Source: Athripsodes cinereus (taxonomy: Eukaryota > Arthropoda > Insecta > Trichoptera > Leptoceridae). Taken from it: a stretch of DNA of 64,000 bases. Both the position numbers and the translations under genes were made by a program. Location of the stretch: assembly GCA_947579605.1 (NCBI GenBank), contig OX388314.1, positions 21,077,982 through 21,141,981 of the forward strand, given 5' to 3'. Shown one piece after another: positions 12,240-23,916 of this stretch (positions are counted from its first letter, which is position 1; every line of letters begins with the position of its first letter). The notes below the pieces were generated by a model that did not search any database, was not told the DNA's origin, and worked only from the letters and a program-made list of their open reading frames with translations.

Positions 12240-13870
12240 TCAGGGTGGAATGGATTCAATCAACAACCTGGATATACCTCTCTTGAAATTTCCAAGACTC
12301 ATAGTCAAAATATCAAGAGTCCCGAAGAATGAATCATAGTTGGAACAACTGCGTTGGATAAAAGTATTCTGAATATAATTAGCCGGGCATGCTGGCAATC
12401 GGAAGAGACGATGCGCTCTGGTAGCACGTGTGGGACAATTAAAACCAATTTTCCCAAGCAATTCAGAGGAGTCCACCAAGCCATTCACTATCTTAAACAA
12501 AAAAGACATATCACTCAATGTTCTTCTGTTTTCCAGGATGCTAGTTCTATGAAATCTCACGGCAGGTTTATAGCTATCGAAACTCTTACGAGACAAATAA
12601 TTGAGGTGACCAACAAACCTCCTCTGTACATCTTCTATCATATTGATGTAGGTCAGGTGCTGTGGGCTCCAGACAACTGAGCAGAACTCTAGATGACTAC
12701 GTACAAACGAATAATACAGTATTTTTACTGTTTCAATCGATCGGAATGGCCTGGAAATACGCAATATGAATCCTAGCATCCTATATGCCTTTTCAACAAT
12801 TGCCTCAATATGTGCTCTAAACATCATTTTGGCATCCATAATTACACCCAGATCCCTCATCTCGGTATTTCTTTTTAATGTTGTGCCATTTATTGTGTAA
12901 GGAAAACTACCGGACATCTAGACCCGTAGAATGTGATCGTGCAACATTTGGAAACATTCAGGAAAAGTTGATTCTTCTCACAATATTAAAAAAGCCGATC
13001 CAGATCCTGCTGTAACAAGTCACAATCCCAAGGGTCATTAATACTTCTGAATACCTTAGTATCATCGGCGAACATTAGGAAATTGGAGTTTGTGATACAT
13101 GAGGATAAATCGTTAATATATTAATTAAATAATAGGGGTCCAAGATGAGAGCCCTGGGGGATCCCCGACAAGCGAGGCGCATAAAGAGATACTGCACCCC
13201 CTATCGCAACCGCCTGGGAACGATTATCTACATATGACGAAAGCCACCTCAAAAGATCACCATGTATCCCCACCGGAGGGACTAATTACTACCACTTTTT
13301 CCATTATTTTGCCCAGAATTGACAATTTTGAGATGGCCCTATAATTGGAAACATCATGTTTATCGCTGGACTTGTGAATTGGTGTGATGTAGGATTTTTT
13401 CCATATTTCGGGATAAATTCCCTCAGCAAAAGACTTTTTGTAGAGCAGTGACAATGGTACAACCAACTCTTCAGCACACCGTGAGTCGAGGATAAGAGGA
13501 ACACCATCGGTTCCCGCCCCTCCCACCGTATCCAGTTCCCTGATGCATCGCATAATAAATGACGAAGTGAACTCAACAGATCCAACATCGACAGAATCCT
13601 CACCTCAGGCAACATACAGCCACCATCCGCCACGAAAACATAACTAAAAAAATCATTGAATAGTCCTGCAATAGAATTGGGGTCTTCAGCTGTTCCATCG
13701 TTTAGATACAAGGAACCAGGTAAGCTAGTACCTGTTTTTTTTTTATTTGACATATGTCCAAAATTTGCGGGGCTCTTGTCATATCATACTCTCTGTATTC
13801 GAAATAAAATAATTGAAACATTGCTTGGCCACACTCTTCTGTCTTGCTCTCAATACGCTATATGACTGAT
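12240..13870 (-). pseudogene. Jockey/CR1-like LINE reverse transcriptase, internally deleted
   Basis: Reading on the minus strand, the order is: a connector region (S-L-P-G-S-L-Y-L-N-D, about 13740-13700), the fingers (N-Y-R-A-I-S-K-L-S-I-L-G, about 13345-13310), then S-G-I-P-Q-G-S (about 13150-13172), the catalytic F-A-D-D (about 13060-13071), and a long thumb/C-terminal part (12240-12917, 225 codons open). The C-terminal part has the R-D-L-G-V-I-x-D and Y-Y-S-F-V-R-S-x-L-E signatures. The palm block holding the first catalytic aspartate is missing. At about 13262-13285 the fingers run straight into a G-I-H-G-D-L-L-R-W segment. There are also frameshifts and at least two stops. The element lacks its endonuclease, so it is both 5'-truncated and internally deleted, and cannot move by itself. 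Confidence 0.85.
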
Positions 13871-14199
13871 AATTGGATTGAAGGTCAGAACGTTTTAATA
13901 ATAGTTTTTAATGTCATAGTTTCTTCTTCCTAATTTTATTTTATGTCTAGCGTAGACAGGAATATTTAATTTTTATTTTACATGCAATTATGTTTCTTGT
14001 TGCACAAGGCTCATCTTTGGGACTAGCTCAACTGTGTGAAATTTCCATATATATGTTAGAATCGTCAAAATTTTGATAAATAATTTTGATTCTTTTACAA
14101 TGGATATTATATTTTGTATGTAAGATATTTGTTATGAATACATTCATTTCAGTTGACTGCATATATGTTTATGTAACACTATAATATAATTAATTCATT
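13871..14199. other. AT-rich sequence, no gene seen
   Basis: Flank of the LINE. An ATAATTG word near 13871 and near 11868 on the other side could be part of a target duplication, but the match is too short to claim. Confidence 0.3.
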
Positions 14200-14405
14200 C
14201 ATATATACATCATCTCCCATTAGTGGGCTAGCCAGTGGGCTAACTTCACGCAATAGATATACAAATTGTCCTCCCTGTGCCAGTGTAGAAGCTAAGAGAT
14301 CCAGGATGGGTGGCCTCGTCGCTGAATATAGTCCTTTAGGGACGTTATATAAATACCTATCATTTACAGGACACTCAAATTATACAGAAAGAGTCGAAGA
14401 CTTAG
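14200..14405 (-). repeat. Repeat family B copy (divergent)
   Basis: On the minus strand it carries the CAGCGACGAGGCCACCCATCC block, a TAGCCCACTGGCTAGCCCAC block related to the CTACCCCACTTGTGG landmark, and the ACAGGACACTC start. It is diverged and has several small deletions. Confidence 0.55.
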
Positions 14406-15716
14406 GTACTCCTAGCCGTACACACCACGGAGAGTTTATGTTGTAAACCTAACATTTATAAATCTGCTCTAGATAAAAAGGGTATAAAATGCTTGGTTAG
14501 AATTTCTGTGCCTCAAGGTAATGGATTATATAAACACGTAACGATAATAACTGATAGCTAAAACTAATATGAAAACAATGTTTCTTTGAATAAATACATT
14601 GGTTGGTAATATAATTACTATGATCAGCAAAGTGCCGATATCTGTCAGATGATTTGACAGCAGTCTGTATGAATATTGGACATGCAATCGATGTCAGATT
14701 CTCAGTAATAGAATATTAATTATAGTAAGTACCTAACAACAACGAATGAAAGCTGCTAGATGTAATAACAATGCTTTGTTACATTGTGCTATGTTTTATA
14801 TTAATTTAATAAATTATTGTTGCAGGAAACTATGTTAAAATCATTCGGTACATAGCATACCATCAATATTAACATTTTCTCTTTTGTATAGTTTCGATTT
14901 GTTAAGCTCGAAGTCTTTAAAAATGTTGCTAACGTATGGCAACATGACAGCATTTAATTAGTGCAAGATGTTAAGACTTCTAGAAAAGGAGTTCGCAATG
15001 GTATGTATGTGTTCAGAAGACAACTCGGGCAATAAGGTCAAATAATTTGAAATTCCGGGTTGGATGTCTAGAGATAGGCTCAAATATCCGGGACTGCGAT
15101 GTCACCCAGAATGAGGCACTGGATGAGGCGATGAACGATTAGGAAGGCAAATCCTACCATCTTGTGAAATTTTTAATTGCCCGGGTAAAAGAATAAGTTT
15201 TGACTTAATAATATTAACTCACATATCTTTTAGGTTTCAACTTGAACGTGGTTTTTGTATTTGACTATTTTTTATACCGACATAAGAGTATGTGACGATC
15301 TATGAGAAAATTACTTAATATGCATCTTATTTTCGCAATGTAGAAAAATATGTAAATTCATTTCTTGCATCTTCCATCAAAGACTATTTGTTTGTTACGC
15401 TGGATATTCACAGCATTTACTTTTCGAATGAAAAAAAAATAATATTTTCCAATCACTAGTGCTCATCCACTAGTGCAATCCACTCATAAGTGCTTTTCTT
15501 AAATAATTCTGATTAAATTTAATAAGGTATCTTGGTAAGGCATAACTACGTTGGTATAAACTCACTATATTTTTTTTGGAAACAACAGCAGAAATATAAA
15601 TAAATTGAAAAAGGATTGATAAGTATTCTCAGAAGACACTACGAATCATACAAATATATTAAGTAGACAAACTTTTAGATATGACGTACTCGTACTAAAT
15701 ACTCATGTGTGTGTGT
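14406..15716. other. AT-rich sequence, no gene seen
   Basis: A GC-richer patch at 14990-15180 has no reading frame longer than expected by chance and no family I recognise. The rest is AT-rich and featureless. Confidence 0.35.
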
Positions 15717-16460
15717 TAGTGATGTAACGAATGTGTGATTTTAGATATTCGCGAATGCGAATGCGAATGCGAATATTTGTTGCTGACATTCGCGAATGCG
15801 AATAGCGATTATTGATTTGCTTAAATTTCTATAATTGCTCAAACATTAAAATTTCTACCACTCCGTCGCCGAATTTTCAAAATGGTATAGGAATTTACAC
15901 AAGGAACATAGGAACAAGGATGAATGTAAATAAGTTAAGATGGTTTGGGCACGTGGAATGAGGACTGGAATGAATGAGGACAGAATGACTAAGAAGATAT
16001 ATTTGGCTGAGAGGAATGGTGCTCGGAGACGTGGACGTCCGAGGATTAAATGGCAAGATCATTTAAATCAAATGCTACAGGACGGTCACGTGTTGAGCAC
16101 GTTGAACAGGAGAGCATGCATGAGGAATTGTATGACAGTGACGGAAGTGAAAGATGTATGCAAGGATAGAAGGAAGTGGCGCTCGATCCTGTCTGCCTAC
16201 CCCGCGAGGGAAGCGGCGTGATGGTATGTATGTATGTATGTATAGGAATTTAAAATATTTCAAAACTCAAATATTTTCTTGCAGTACCTTTTTCTACAAT
16301 GTACCGGGTAAACATCCAGTACTTTTACTGAATTACCGATACTTTATTACCAAAATAATATTCGCAAAACATTCGCATATCTTTTTGCGAATACGAATGC
16401 GAATACTTTGAAATATGCGAATATTCGCGAATGCGAATACGAATATTCGTTACATCACTA
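15717..16460. mobile_element. hAT-like DNA element with 8-bp target duplication
   Basis: The ends TAGTGATGTAACGAAT (15717) and ATTCGTTACATCACTA (to 16460) are perfect inverted repeats. GTGTGTGT flanks both sides (15709-15716 and 16461-16468). An 8-bp duplication is the hAT hallmark, though this one is low-complexity. Inside both ends are clusters of GCGAATGCGAAT hexamer-like repeats, plausibly binding sites for a transposase supplied elsewhere. No transposase is encoded. A LINE-D 3' end (15905-16240) is nested inside. Confidence 0.8.
15905..16240 (+). pseudogene. LINE-D reverse transcriptase C-terminal end, nested in the hAT element
   Basis: A 93-codon open stretch (15940-16221) begins after a frameshift and ends with a stop directly before a (GTAT)n tail at 16222-16242. 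Visible motifs are R-R-R-G-R-P-R-I-K-W, D-H-L-N-Q-M-L-Q-D-G, R-A-C-M-R-N-C and R-K-W-R-S-I-L-S-A-Y-P, closing a typical LINE C-terminus. It is the cleanest copy of family D in the window, and it inserted after or together with the surrounding hAT-like element. Confidence 0.75.
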
Positions 16461-16921
16461 GTGTGTGTACAACTGTGTCTAATATAGACTCAAACAAAAT
16501 CAAGAATAAAAGAAGTTAAATCAAAGAGGCAATTTTGTCCTTTCTTCAATTTGATCGGTCAACATCCCTTCTAGATCGTTAGGAATCCCTTCCTGAAAAC
16601 TTTTTTTTAACAAACCTAACTACATATACTTATACTTAAATAATTCTAAATTCTTATCTGATCTCTCTGATACGTAAAAAAGAACTGAACGCAGACATTT
16701 ATTTGAGAATTATGAGCATATTATGTTTTATGTTTACTAACTTATCATAAAGAAATAATTTAGTGTGTTTTTTCTTAAATATTAATTAAATAGATACGTT
16801 GGTAAATATTTGCCTATGTATTGTTTGTTCCTTTTCTTTTGATATGTCAATTTGTACAAATAGCTAATAAAATATACTACACGGCAGCATTGTTTTCCAC
16901 AAAACTAAATAATAATGAAGT
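16461..16921. other. AT-rich sequence, no gene seen
   Basis: No domains or repeat landmarks were found. Confidence 0.35.
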
Positions 16922-17178
16922 TGCCAAAGTGATTTAAATTTTATTATTTTGAGTTAAGCGTAATAAATAATGCAAATATAATGTGGTCTATACTTTGTGT
17001 TTATATTTGTTTAAATGTTTATTGTTCCTATACATAGAATTTGTTTCTGATGCTAAAGTGGTTTAAATTTTATTATTTTGAGTTAGCGTAATTAATAATG
17101 CAAATATAATAGGGTATATATTTTGTGTTTGTATTTATTCAAATGTTTGATATTGTTCTTATTCATAAAATTTGTTTT
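16922..17178. repeat. Direct tandem duplication, about 128 bp twice
   Basis: Two adjacent blocks (from about 16922 and about 17050) share TTTAAATTTTATTATTTTGA, then AATAATGCAAATATAAT and TTTGTGTTT in the same order. They have drifted apart by several substitutions and small indels. A following stretch ends in AAAATAAAATAAAA (about 17236-17262), which could be the 3' tail of a LINE whose untranslated region contains the duplication. Confidence 0.75.
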
Positions 17179-17378
17179 ATCACGCTATGTATAATTATGT
17201 TTAATTTTGTAAAAGGCGTAAGCCGTTTATTTGTTAAAATAAAATAAAAAATAAAAATAAAGTTAGCTATATGATAACTGGAGTATTATTGTTACATTTA
17301 ATTATTTGTGAAATTTAATATTCATTACCTCTGATGTCGTTGTCAAAAGAACGATATATTATTATGAAAGAGGTGCGT

Positions 17379-17545
17379 CAGACTCTAGCCTAGACAAACC
17401 GTACTTGTCGATCGACTACAAATTTTCAACTATAACCGCAACAATAACGCATAATTACACGGTACATGTAGGTAGATTGTCAAAATTTTCGCCAGTAGTC
17501 GATCGCTACGGTTAGTATGATAGTTCGGTTTGTCTACGGCTCCAG
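17379..17545. mobile_element. MITE-1 copy 3
   Basis: CCTAGACAAACCGTACTTG at the left pairs with CGGTTTGTCTACGG at the right. The inner CGATCGACTAC / GTAGTCGATCG arms and the AATAACGCATAATTA core match the other copies. A short extra insertion (TTAGTATGATAG) sits in the right arm. Confidence 0.8.
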
Positions 17546-20220
17546 GGTTGTCGGAAGCCTTATGGACGAAAGAACAGTCTTCTTTTTAGTCAACATTAAC
17601 ATGGTCCAACCAGGACCATCGTATCTCCTGTATTACAGAGACGAGAGATGATTATTCACATGTGTCTTTATTCTAAGAAAATATAATAGGTATGTTGTAT
17701 ATAATTTACTATACTTACCCTTTACATAATTTTCCTCATATGAAATAATTAAAGCTTATGTTCATCAAAACTTAACTTGTTACGTTTTGATGAGGTAATA
17801 TTACCAATGTACTTACCTACATAACTAAGTACATACCCGTGTATCAGGAACAATTTTACAGAAGGGAGATAAGGGAATGATAATACATAATACCTAGTTA
17901 TGTTGTGCTTGGAGTCCTATTTCGAGAATTAACAAGAAATCGTTTATTAGTAGATAAATTGAAAAAAAAACACAGTAGTATGTAGTTAACTTCCAAATGA
18001 CTTTTATTAACTTCGCGTACTAGTTAGTATTCGGAGACTCTCGACTCCGTCATCAGGCGATTAGCAAAAAGTGAAATAAGAAACAGAGACAAGCAGTATT
18101 TATAGGATTTGAACAAAAGAATGTTGGGAGAAGCCCGTGTTGATAAGAAAGTAATTATAATTCATTGAGAAAAAATTATTGGAAAGTGATCCGCTGTGGA
18201 CGGATTCAAAAGAGAAGAATTTAAAGAAAAATATAAATATCTACCTTCTCCGGTATTCACCTTATTGCGAAATGGGGAAACCACAGAAAACCTATAGGTA
18301 CCAGAGAAGAGCAAAAATGCTAGATCATCAAATAAATTTTACGTTTCTTGAAGTAAATGTGAATCAATTATTATTTAGAGAAAAAAAAACAAGCAAATAA
18401 ACAACAATGATTTCAAACGTTTATTAGTAAGTATATCTACACTAAATCAATATGATGATATATCGATATTACATTTTTTGTTGTTGTTGCTATGACTTAT
18501 TTTGTTTAATCTATTTTTTGTTGTTGTCTTTATCCGCTTCGTCTGTGGTGAAATTTGCTGGTTTTTAATTAAAAAAGTAAAATTGAAAATGACTTTAATT
18601 AATCCCATTTTTCTGATATTTACACTAGACTAAAATCGTTTTATGAACCTACGAGTATTTGGCAGAAATGTCAGTTTAGGAATCAAAAAAGTTCAATCGA
18701 AATTAAATACATTTTACAAGAACAAGACTATGCACGTTTGACCAATATTCAAGCAAAAAAATGTTTTCCGCCGTGACGGTAAGGTCTAAAATCCTATGAA
18801 AAATAAAACGTACCACGTTAAATAAAAAAGGTAGAAAGGTGTTCCATTTTAACATATCCAGTAGGTACGTCAAAACTATAGTCATATTTATACATGTGTT
18901 AGAAAAGGACAGCTCTCTAACAATTACTATCTCTGATGACTTGTTGAGTATAACATGTTTGATACAAACTGTCATTTTTACTTTCTCGGGTTTCATAGTA
19001 GTATTGTACGTAGCGTTTGTCCACAGAAGAATACCTACTCCCGGTAGCCTGGTACATAATTGATACATTGCATTGTGACAATAATTATTAACAAATACGA
19101 AAAGATGTACACACTTGTAATTTAATTTTACCACAGTTCAGCTGAAAATAAAGAATATTCTTACATTTGTGATCAAAATTACAATATTTTATTCTCGTAA
19201 TTTCGATCAAGTGTTACCATATTTCTCATGTCGTCGAGAGAAAATATTAATAAACTATATAACGTATATCATGATAATCTCAAAATTCCAGTTTCTACAT
19301 ACTTTACATAAAACATTTGACTTTTTGATGAGAGTATCTACTTTTAATATTATAAGAATTACAGTCTCTACGTTAGATTTACCGTAGCAATGCACATGTA
19401 GATATAATGTTTAAGTACAGTTTTGGTGTTGAGATGGAAAATAAAGTATTTGTCGATTTTTGGGCTAATTGCGATAATATGATAAATATGGGCGTTTGTG
19501 TATTTTGCACATTTACATTCGTGTTAAAAACATACGTATTTTGCATTAATCGCATGTCGGAAGATTGGTTTAATTGTAAAAAGATCTCATAATTGACCAT
19601 CTTGAAGAGAAAATATTTAAACTACCCACATTTGGTTGTCTTGACGTTAGATAGATTGAATATTCTATACAACTTATTTGACATTTGCAAGACACGAGAT
19701 AACGTTATTTTCGTCAAGAATAGAACCATTGATATTATACTTTGATAGACTTCTTTTTATTCATATTATATGTGAGTATAAGATGACAGTTGTAGTCCTG
19801 TATTGCAAAATACAAAGTATGTATATATATACGAGATTATATTCCTGTCATGAAGTGTTTTGGTGCTCCGCCTTCTGGGTTCTTCTATATTCACCTTATT
19901 AGCATACATTACCAACTTGGGTAATTTATATTTGAAATAAGAAAGTTAATTAAATGAAGCTTTATAATTTAAACTTTCAATGAAAATTTTAATACATCTC
20001 CGCTAGGAGCGCTTCTTCGTTATTAAGATTCGTTACTTGTACTAAAATGTTGGCATTTAATATTGCGACTACAATAATAATAATTATCTGGTTTACCTGC
20101 ACAGCAGTTTTGCTGTTACTTTTATCCACATTTTTTATTCTCATATTTTACTGTCGTACCTAATTGTAAAACAATGAGGTGTTGCGAAGGGCTGGAACAG
20201 AATAACAGATATTGTCCAAT
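17546..20220. other. AT-rich interval with one long unexplained open frame
   Basis: No family was recognised. A 143-codon frame on the minus strand (18703-19134) is the longest non-LINE, non-repeat frame in the window. It is rich in hydrophobic residues, shows no motif and overlaps a 74-codon frame on the other strand, so chance is the simplest reading. Smaller frames cluster at 19169-19902 on both strands. Confidence 0.35.
18024..18058 (-). ncRNA. Degenerate hammerhead-like motif of a possible Penelope-like element
   Basis: On the minus strand, CTGATGA is followed by a GGAG...CTCC hairpin and then GAATAC where a hammerhead ribozyme would have GAAAC. Such motifs are known in Penelope-like retroelement termini. 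A second locus at 26874 has the intact GAAAC. The catalytic core here is broken, so this would be a fossil at best. Confidence 0.25.
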
Positions 20221-20470
20221 GTAAAGATAAAGAAAATGCCATATTTGGGGCACGAATTCTGAAATGAATAATATGGTCTGCACCAACTCATCTTGAAGGG
20301 AAAAATTGAAGGTAGTTGCGGTGTGGGAAGGCGGCAGATGTCCTGGCTAAGAAACATTAGAGAGTGGACTGGAATCCAGAGGGTGGAAGAGCTGTTCCGG
20401 TTAGCACAGGACAGAGAAGCCTTCGCCAGGGTAATAGCCGACTTCGGTCGCACTTGAAGAAGAAGAAGAG
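20221..20470 (+). pseudogene. RTE-like LINE reverse transcriptase C-terminal fragment
   Basis: The frame ending at the TGA at 20455-20457 encodes Y-L-G-H-x-x-x-N-E near its start, then G-K-I-E-G, V-G-R-R-Q-M-S-W-L-R-N-I-R-E-W-T-G and a terminal A-Q-D-R-E-A-F-A-R-V-I-A-D. This is the standard end of an insect endonuclease/reverse transcriptase ORF. In-frame stops lie at 20260 and 20269. An (AAG)n tail follows the stop immediately (20457-20469). Only the 3' end survives. Confidence 0.85.
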
Positions 20471-21736
20471 TTGTAAATCGACAAGAAAAAATTCAAATGC
20501 CGATTTTTAAACTTAAGTACATAAGTTTTAAAGAAACAGTAAATATATTCCTGATGGCTAGAACATTTGATGCCTCTCTCGATATGTAGCTAAACCAAAA
20601 GCAACAACGTATATTTACATGGTTACATACATATCCTAAGAAATATACAATATTCATCCTACCTACCCTACAATCTACATACAAGAAACTGTTCATTATT
20701 GTAACATTATTCTACACCTGAATGTATGAACATGTATGTAGGTAGATAGAAAAATATACATTTTAACACAATACTACACATAAACATTCTATAACACCTA
20801 CCGACGTATCTACAACTTATGCACATAATAATATAACAAGTTGATTTTCTATGTGTGTTTGTATGTTTATGTGTAGGTAGTACGGGTGTATTATGAAAAT
20901 GAAAAACATTACAGTGTTATGTACGTATGTATGTAGCTTAACAATAATAAATTAATGGTGCTTATGAGAAAATGTATTTAATTATATAAATCCTCTTACG
21001 TAGGTACTACTATTATTACTACCTTTATTGCCAAGGCTTTTTTAAAGTACCTACCTAATCTAATTATAAGTTTTAATCTCTATGGAGCCTTTGAGTGGAA
21101 TAGGACTCCTATTTTTAATAGGTTTAATAGTATTTTATTTTAATTCCGTGATGGTATGAATGAATTCAACAAACACAATAAATCTATAAAACATAAGATA
21201 TTTTTGATTATATTAATCGAGTATACCTCTATTTTTACTGCTCCGCTAACGCAGCAATCAAACAGGCAAAGGGTTGTTTACCTATTTGTCTATGTAATTA
21301 TTTTTATTATTTTTCAATACGGGCAAGGAGAGAAAAGTGAGACCGAACATTATTGGTCACACCGTTCGTCCGTTGTGTGAATACGGCTATTGGCCCAAAA
21401 TTGATTCGTGAGTACAGCAAATCCAAAACAATTTATTTTAGTTATGTATAATCTACTACTTTTAAAAGTTTTTAAAAGGTTTCGTAAATTCATTGTATGA
21501 ATGCAGTAAGCCCACTAGTTGTTACCTTAATTGGAGGAATAGATCACAAATCGATTGATAAAAGTGACATATTTTACCTGTGTTCTTCTTATAGAAGAAC
21601 AAACTTAATACGCTCCTTCTGATGTGACTCACAAGTTTGCACACATATTTATGGAACCCTAAATTAAAGATCTCTCCTTACATACAAAGTTTGATTTCTC
21701 TCTATTTCTAATTTGAGATAATATTTTACAAAGAAA
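20471..21736. other. AT-rich sequence, no gene seen
   Basis: Many short GTAGGTA/TACCTAC simple words occur, as elsewhere in the window. There is no coding signal. Confidence 0.35.
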
Positions 21737-22085
21737 ATGAGCGGATGCAAGAGGAGTGTTGTGGATAGAATGCGTGTAAACAAATTACGATGGCTTGGAC
21801 ACGTGGAACAAATGGAAGGGGAAAGGATGACAAAGAGAATATACTTGTCTGTAAGAAGGGGTGTGAGGAAGCGCGGACGTCCGACAGCTACGTGGTTTGA
21901 TCACGTGGATCAAATTTTCAAGGACGGCCGTGTGTTGAGTAAGAGAAATCGAGGTGCGTGCATGAGAGGTTGCATGAATGTAGAGGAGGCGAAAGAAGTA
22001 TGTAGGGACAAATCTTTCTTTTTTAGCTTTCCATTCTCTCTGCCTAACCCACTTGGGATGTGGTGTGATGGAATGGAATAATATA
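21737..22085 (+). pseudogene. LINE-D reverse transcriptase C-terminal end
   Basis: A 114-codon open stretch contains V-N-K-L-R-W-L-G-H-V-E-Q, the basic K-R-G-R-P-T motif, D-H-V-D-Q-I-F-K-D-G-R-V-L-S, A-C-M-R-G-C-M-N-V-E-E-A-K-E-V-C, and then diverges. In this copy the LINE C-terminus seems shifted near its end (around 22010), where a serine/phenylalanine-rich frame replaces the expected W-R-S-x-L-S-A-Y-P. The tail is a degenerate GGAATGGAATA run. Confidence 0.75.
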
Positions 22086-22122
22086 GGATGTAAATTTTAG
22101 TGACAATATTGATGTTCATATA

Positions 22123-22987
22123 TGGGCCAATTCTGAATCTTAATGAACTAACTAATAATAGTTGATTAATATTAGTTATTATAGTACAAATTCGTATTCA
22201 GCATTAGTTATGAACTATAAACAACTATAAACTGGGTTAGTTAGGTTAATTGGGTTATTATTATGGGTTAGTTGGAAGATATCGCGCTTCTGCGATAAAC
22301 TCACCCATTGCACAAATTTATTTGTCTGGTTCTGCAATGTTTGTGTTTTAATAATGTTTGTTTTTTTGTGCAATAAAGATTTTTATTATTATTATTATTA
22401 TAAACTCAATAATCACTAAGGGTAAACTGTTAAATCTATGGGACAAACTAATATTAATCGGTGATGCCGCAATACAAAATGTTTTTCACGTCCCGATTTA
22501 CACTTCTAGCAACAATTTAATAGTTGTCGCGCGTGAAAATTGTCAAATTTGCCGCTATATTTTGACGTTCGCATTTGCATCGGTGGTGGTATAATTTTAC
22601 AATTTATAGATGCCTAGAGTTGCAAGGACCCTAAAATATCCATTTTTACTTTTAATTGAAAAAACACCTTTAAATTTCCAAAATATAGCAATATTCTGCG
22701 GCAAAATTACAGCAACTAATAATAGTCGCACATTAAAAGACGCGAATAAAATTCTGCCAATTCCAACTCATTTTAGTCGTTGGCTGTCAACTAAAATTTC
22801 ATTCTGAATACGAATCCATAGAGCGACGAAATTTATAGTTGTACTAAGGTGTCAAAATGAACTTACTAAGTAAATTAGTTTTAGTACAGAAAACTGTGAA
22901 TACGAATTAGAACTAACTATCATGACTCAACTATCTCCTCACACTTAGTTAGTGCAACTTAACTATTTTATGATGCAGAATTGGCCA
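22123..22987. mobile_element. Non-autonomous DNA element flanked by TA
   Basis: The ends TGGGCCAATTCTGAATC (left) and the complement of GATGCAGAATTGGCCA (right) form imperfect terminal inverted repeats, with TA on each side (22121-22122 and 22988-22989). The motif ATTCGTATTCA recurs inward of both ends (about 22189 forward, about 22803 and 22897 reversed). The interior holds a block ending in AATAAAGATTTTTATTATT (to about 22402) that resembles a LINE 3' end. There is no transposase. Confidence 0.7.
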
Positions 22988-23300
22988 TATTTTCAACTTC
23001 AGCCCTTTTTAAGGAAACTATTTATAAAAGCGCAAAGCGGAATACCCACAATTATTATACTTCACACATTGTAACAACACTAACTACTTATTACTCGCAC
23101 GGTTGCTTTTGTATCTACCTACTAAAATAATATATTTCATAATAACATTATTATGTAGATAATAACAGCATGGAAGACGACATTATTACGTACTAAATAC
23201 AATTATTATAATACAGATACAACTACAAAATACTAGATGTTATATTACCCTACGTACGTACATAGTTCCATTTTGCATAAACTTCCTCTCTAGCCTTAAC
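22988..23300. other. AT-rich sequence, no gene seen
   Basis: A short spacer between two DNA elements. Nothing was recognised. Confidence 0.35.
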
Positions 23301-23852
23301 TAGTGATGTGAGAAGAGAAAATTCTCCAGAGAAATTTCTCGAGAACGAGAAATTTCTCCGAGAATTTCTCCTCTGATGGAAGAGAAATTTCTCTCCATAA
23401 TTTTTCTTAGTGGTATTATAACCTTTCGCCCAGTACACTTCGCAGCCAACCTGATTGATCCAAAAATTTGTGGGGCTGATTAAGGCCCAAATCAGAGATT
23501 GTTAACACTTTTTTCCATGTACGTACCTGCAATTTTTTTTAAACTTAAATATGGGTATGTGGGGTGTCATCAAGATTTTTCATCAGTTACTAGCACTTTT
23601 TCTATGTAGGTACCTAACATTTTTTTGTTTCCATAATTAATTGTAGCTATATTGGTGATAAATTGTCTCAACATTTGTACATTGTTATTGATTGATTGAA
23701 TAAAGTATTTATTATTATTACACTGTTAAATAAAAAATAAAAAAATTCTCAGAATATTCTCTACTTCTTGAGAACTCTACAACAATTATTTCTTGAGAAT
23801 TACAACAATTATTTCTTGAGAAAAATTATTTCTCGAGAATTCTACAACACTA
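23301..23852. mobile_element. hAT-like element, TAGTG-ended
   Basis: The left end TAGTGATGTGAGAAG and the right end TTCTACAACACTA are imperfect inverted repeats. The flanks GCCTTAAC and GTCTTAAC (23293-23300 and 23853-23860) differ by one base and would be the 8-bp target duplication. Repeated GAGAAATTTCTC-type palindromic words fill both subterminal regions. A block with an (ATT)n run (to about 23718) in the middle may be a nested LINE 3' end. Confidence 0.7.
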
Positions 23853-23916
23853 GTCTTAACACCGTGTTCAGTCTTACTATTTATGGTACTATTATATTGT
23901 TTTATATTTTCTTATC

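Noticed and set aside
12354..12680. 108-codon frame on the plus strand
   Set aside because: Antisense shadow of the LINE reverse transcriptase on the minus strand.
13656..13865. 69-codon plus-strand frame
   Set aside because: Antisense of the LINE connector region.
11868..13885. Target duplication of the Jockey-like LINE (ATAATTG on both sides)
   Set aside because: Only seven bases, AT-rich, and the 5' boundary is not sharp.
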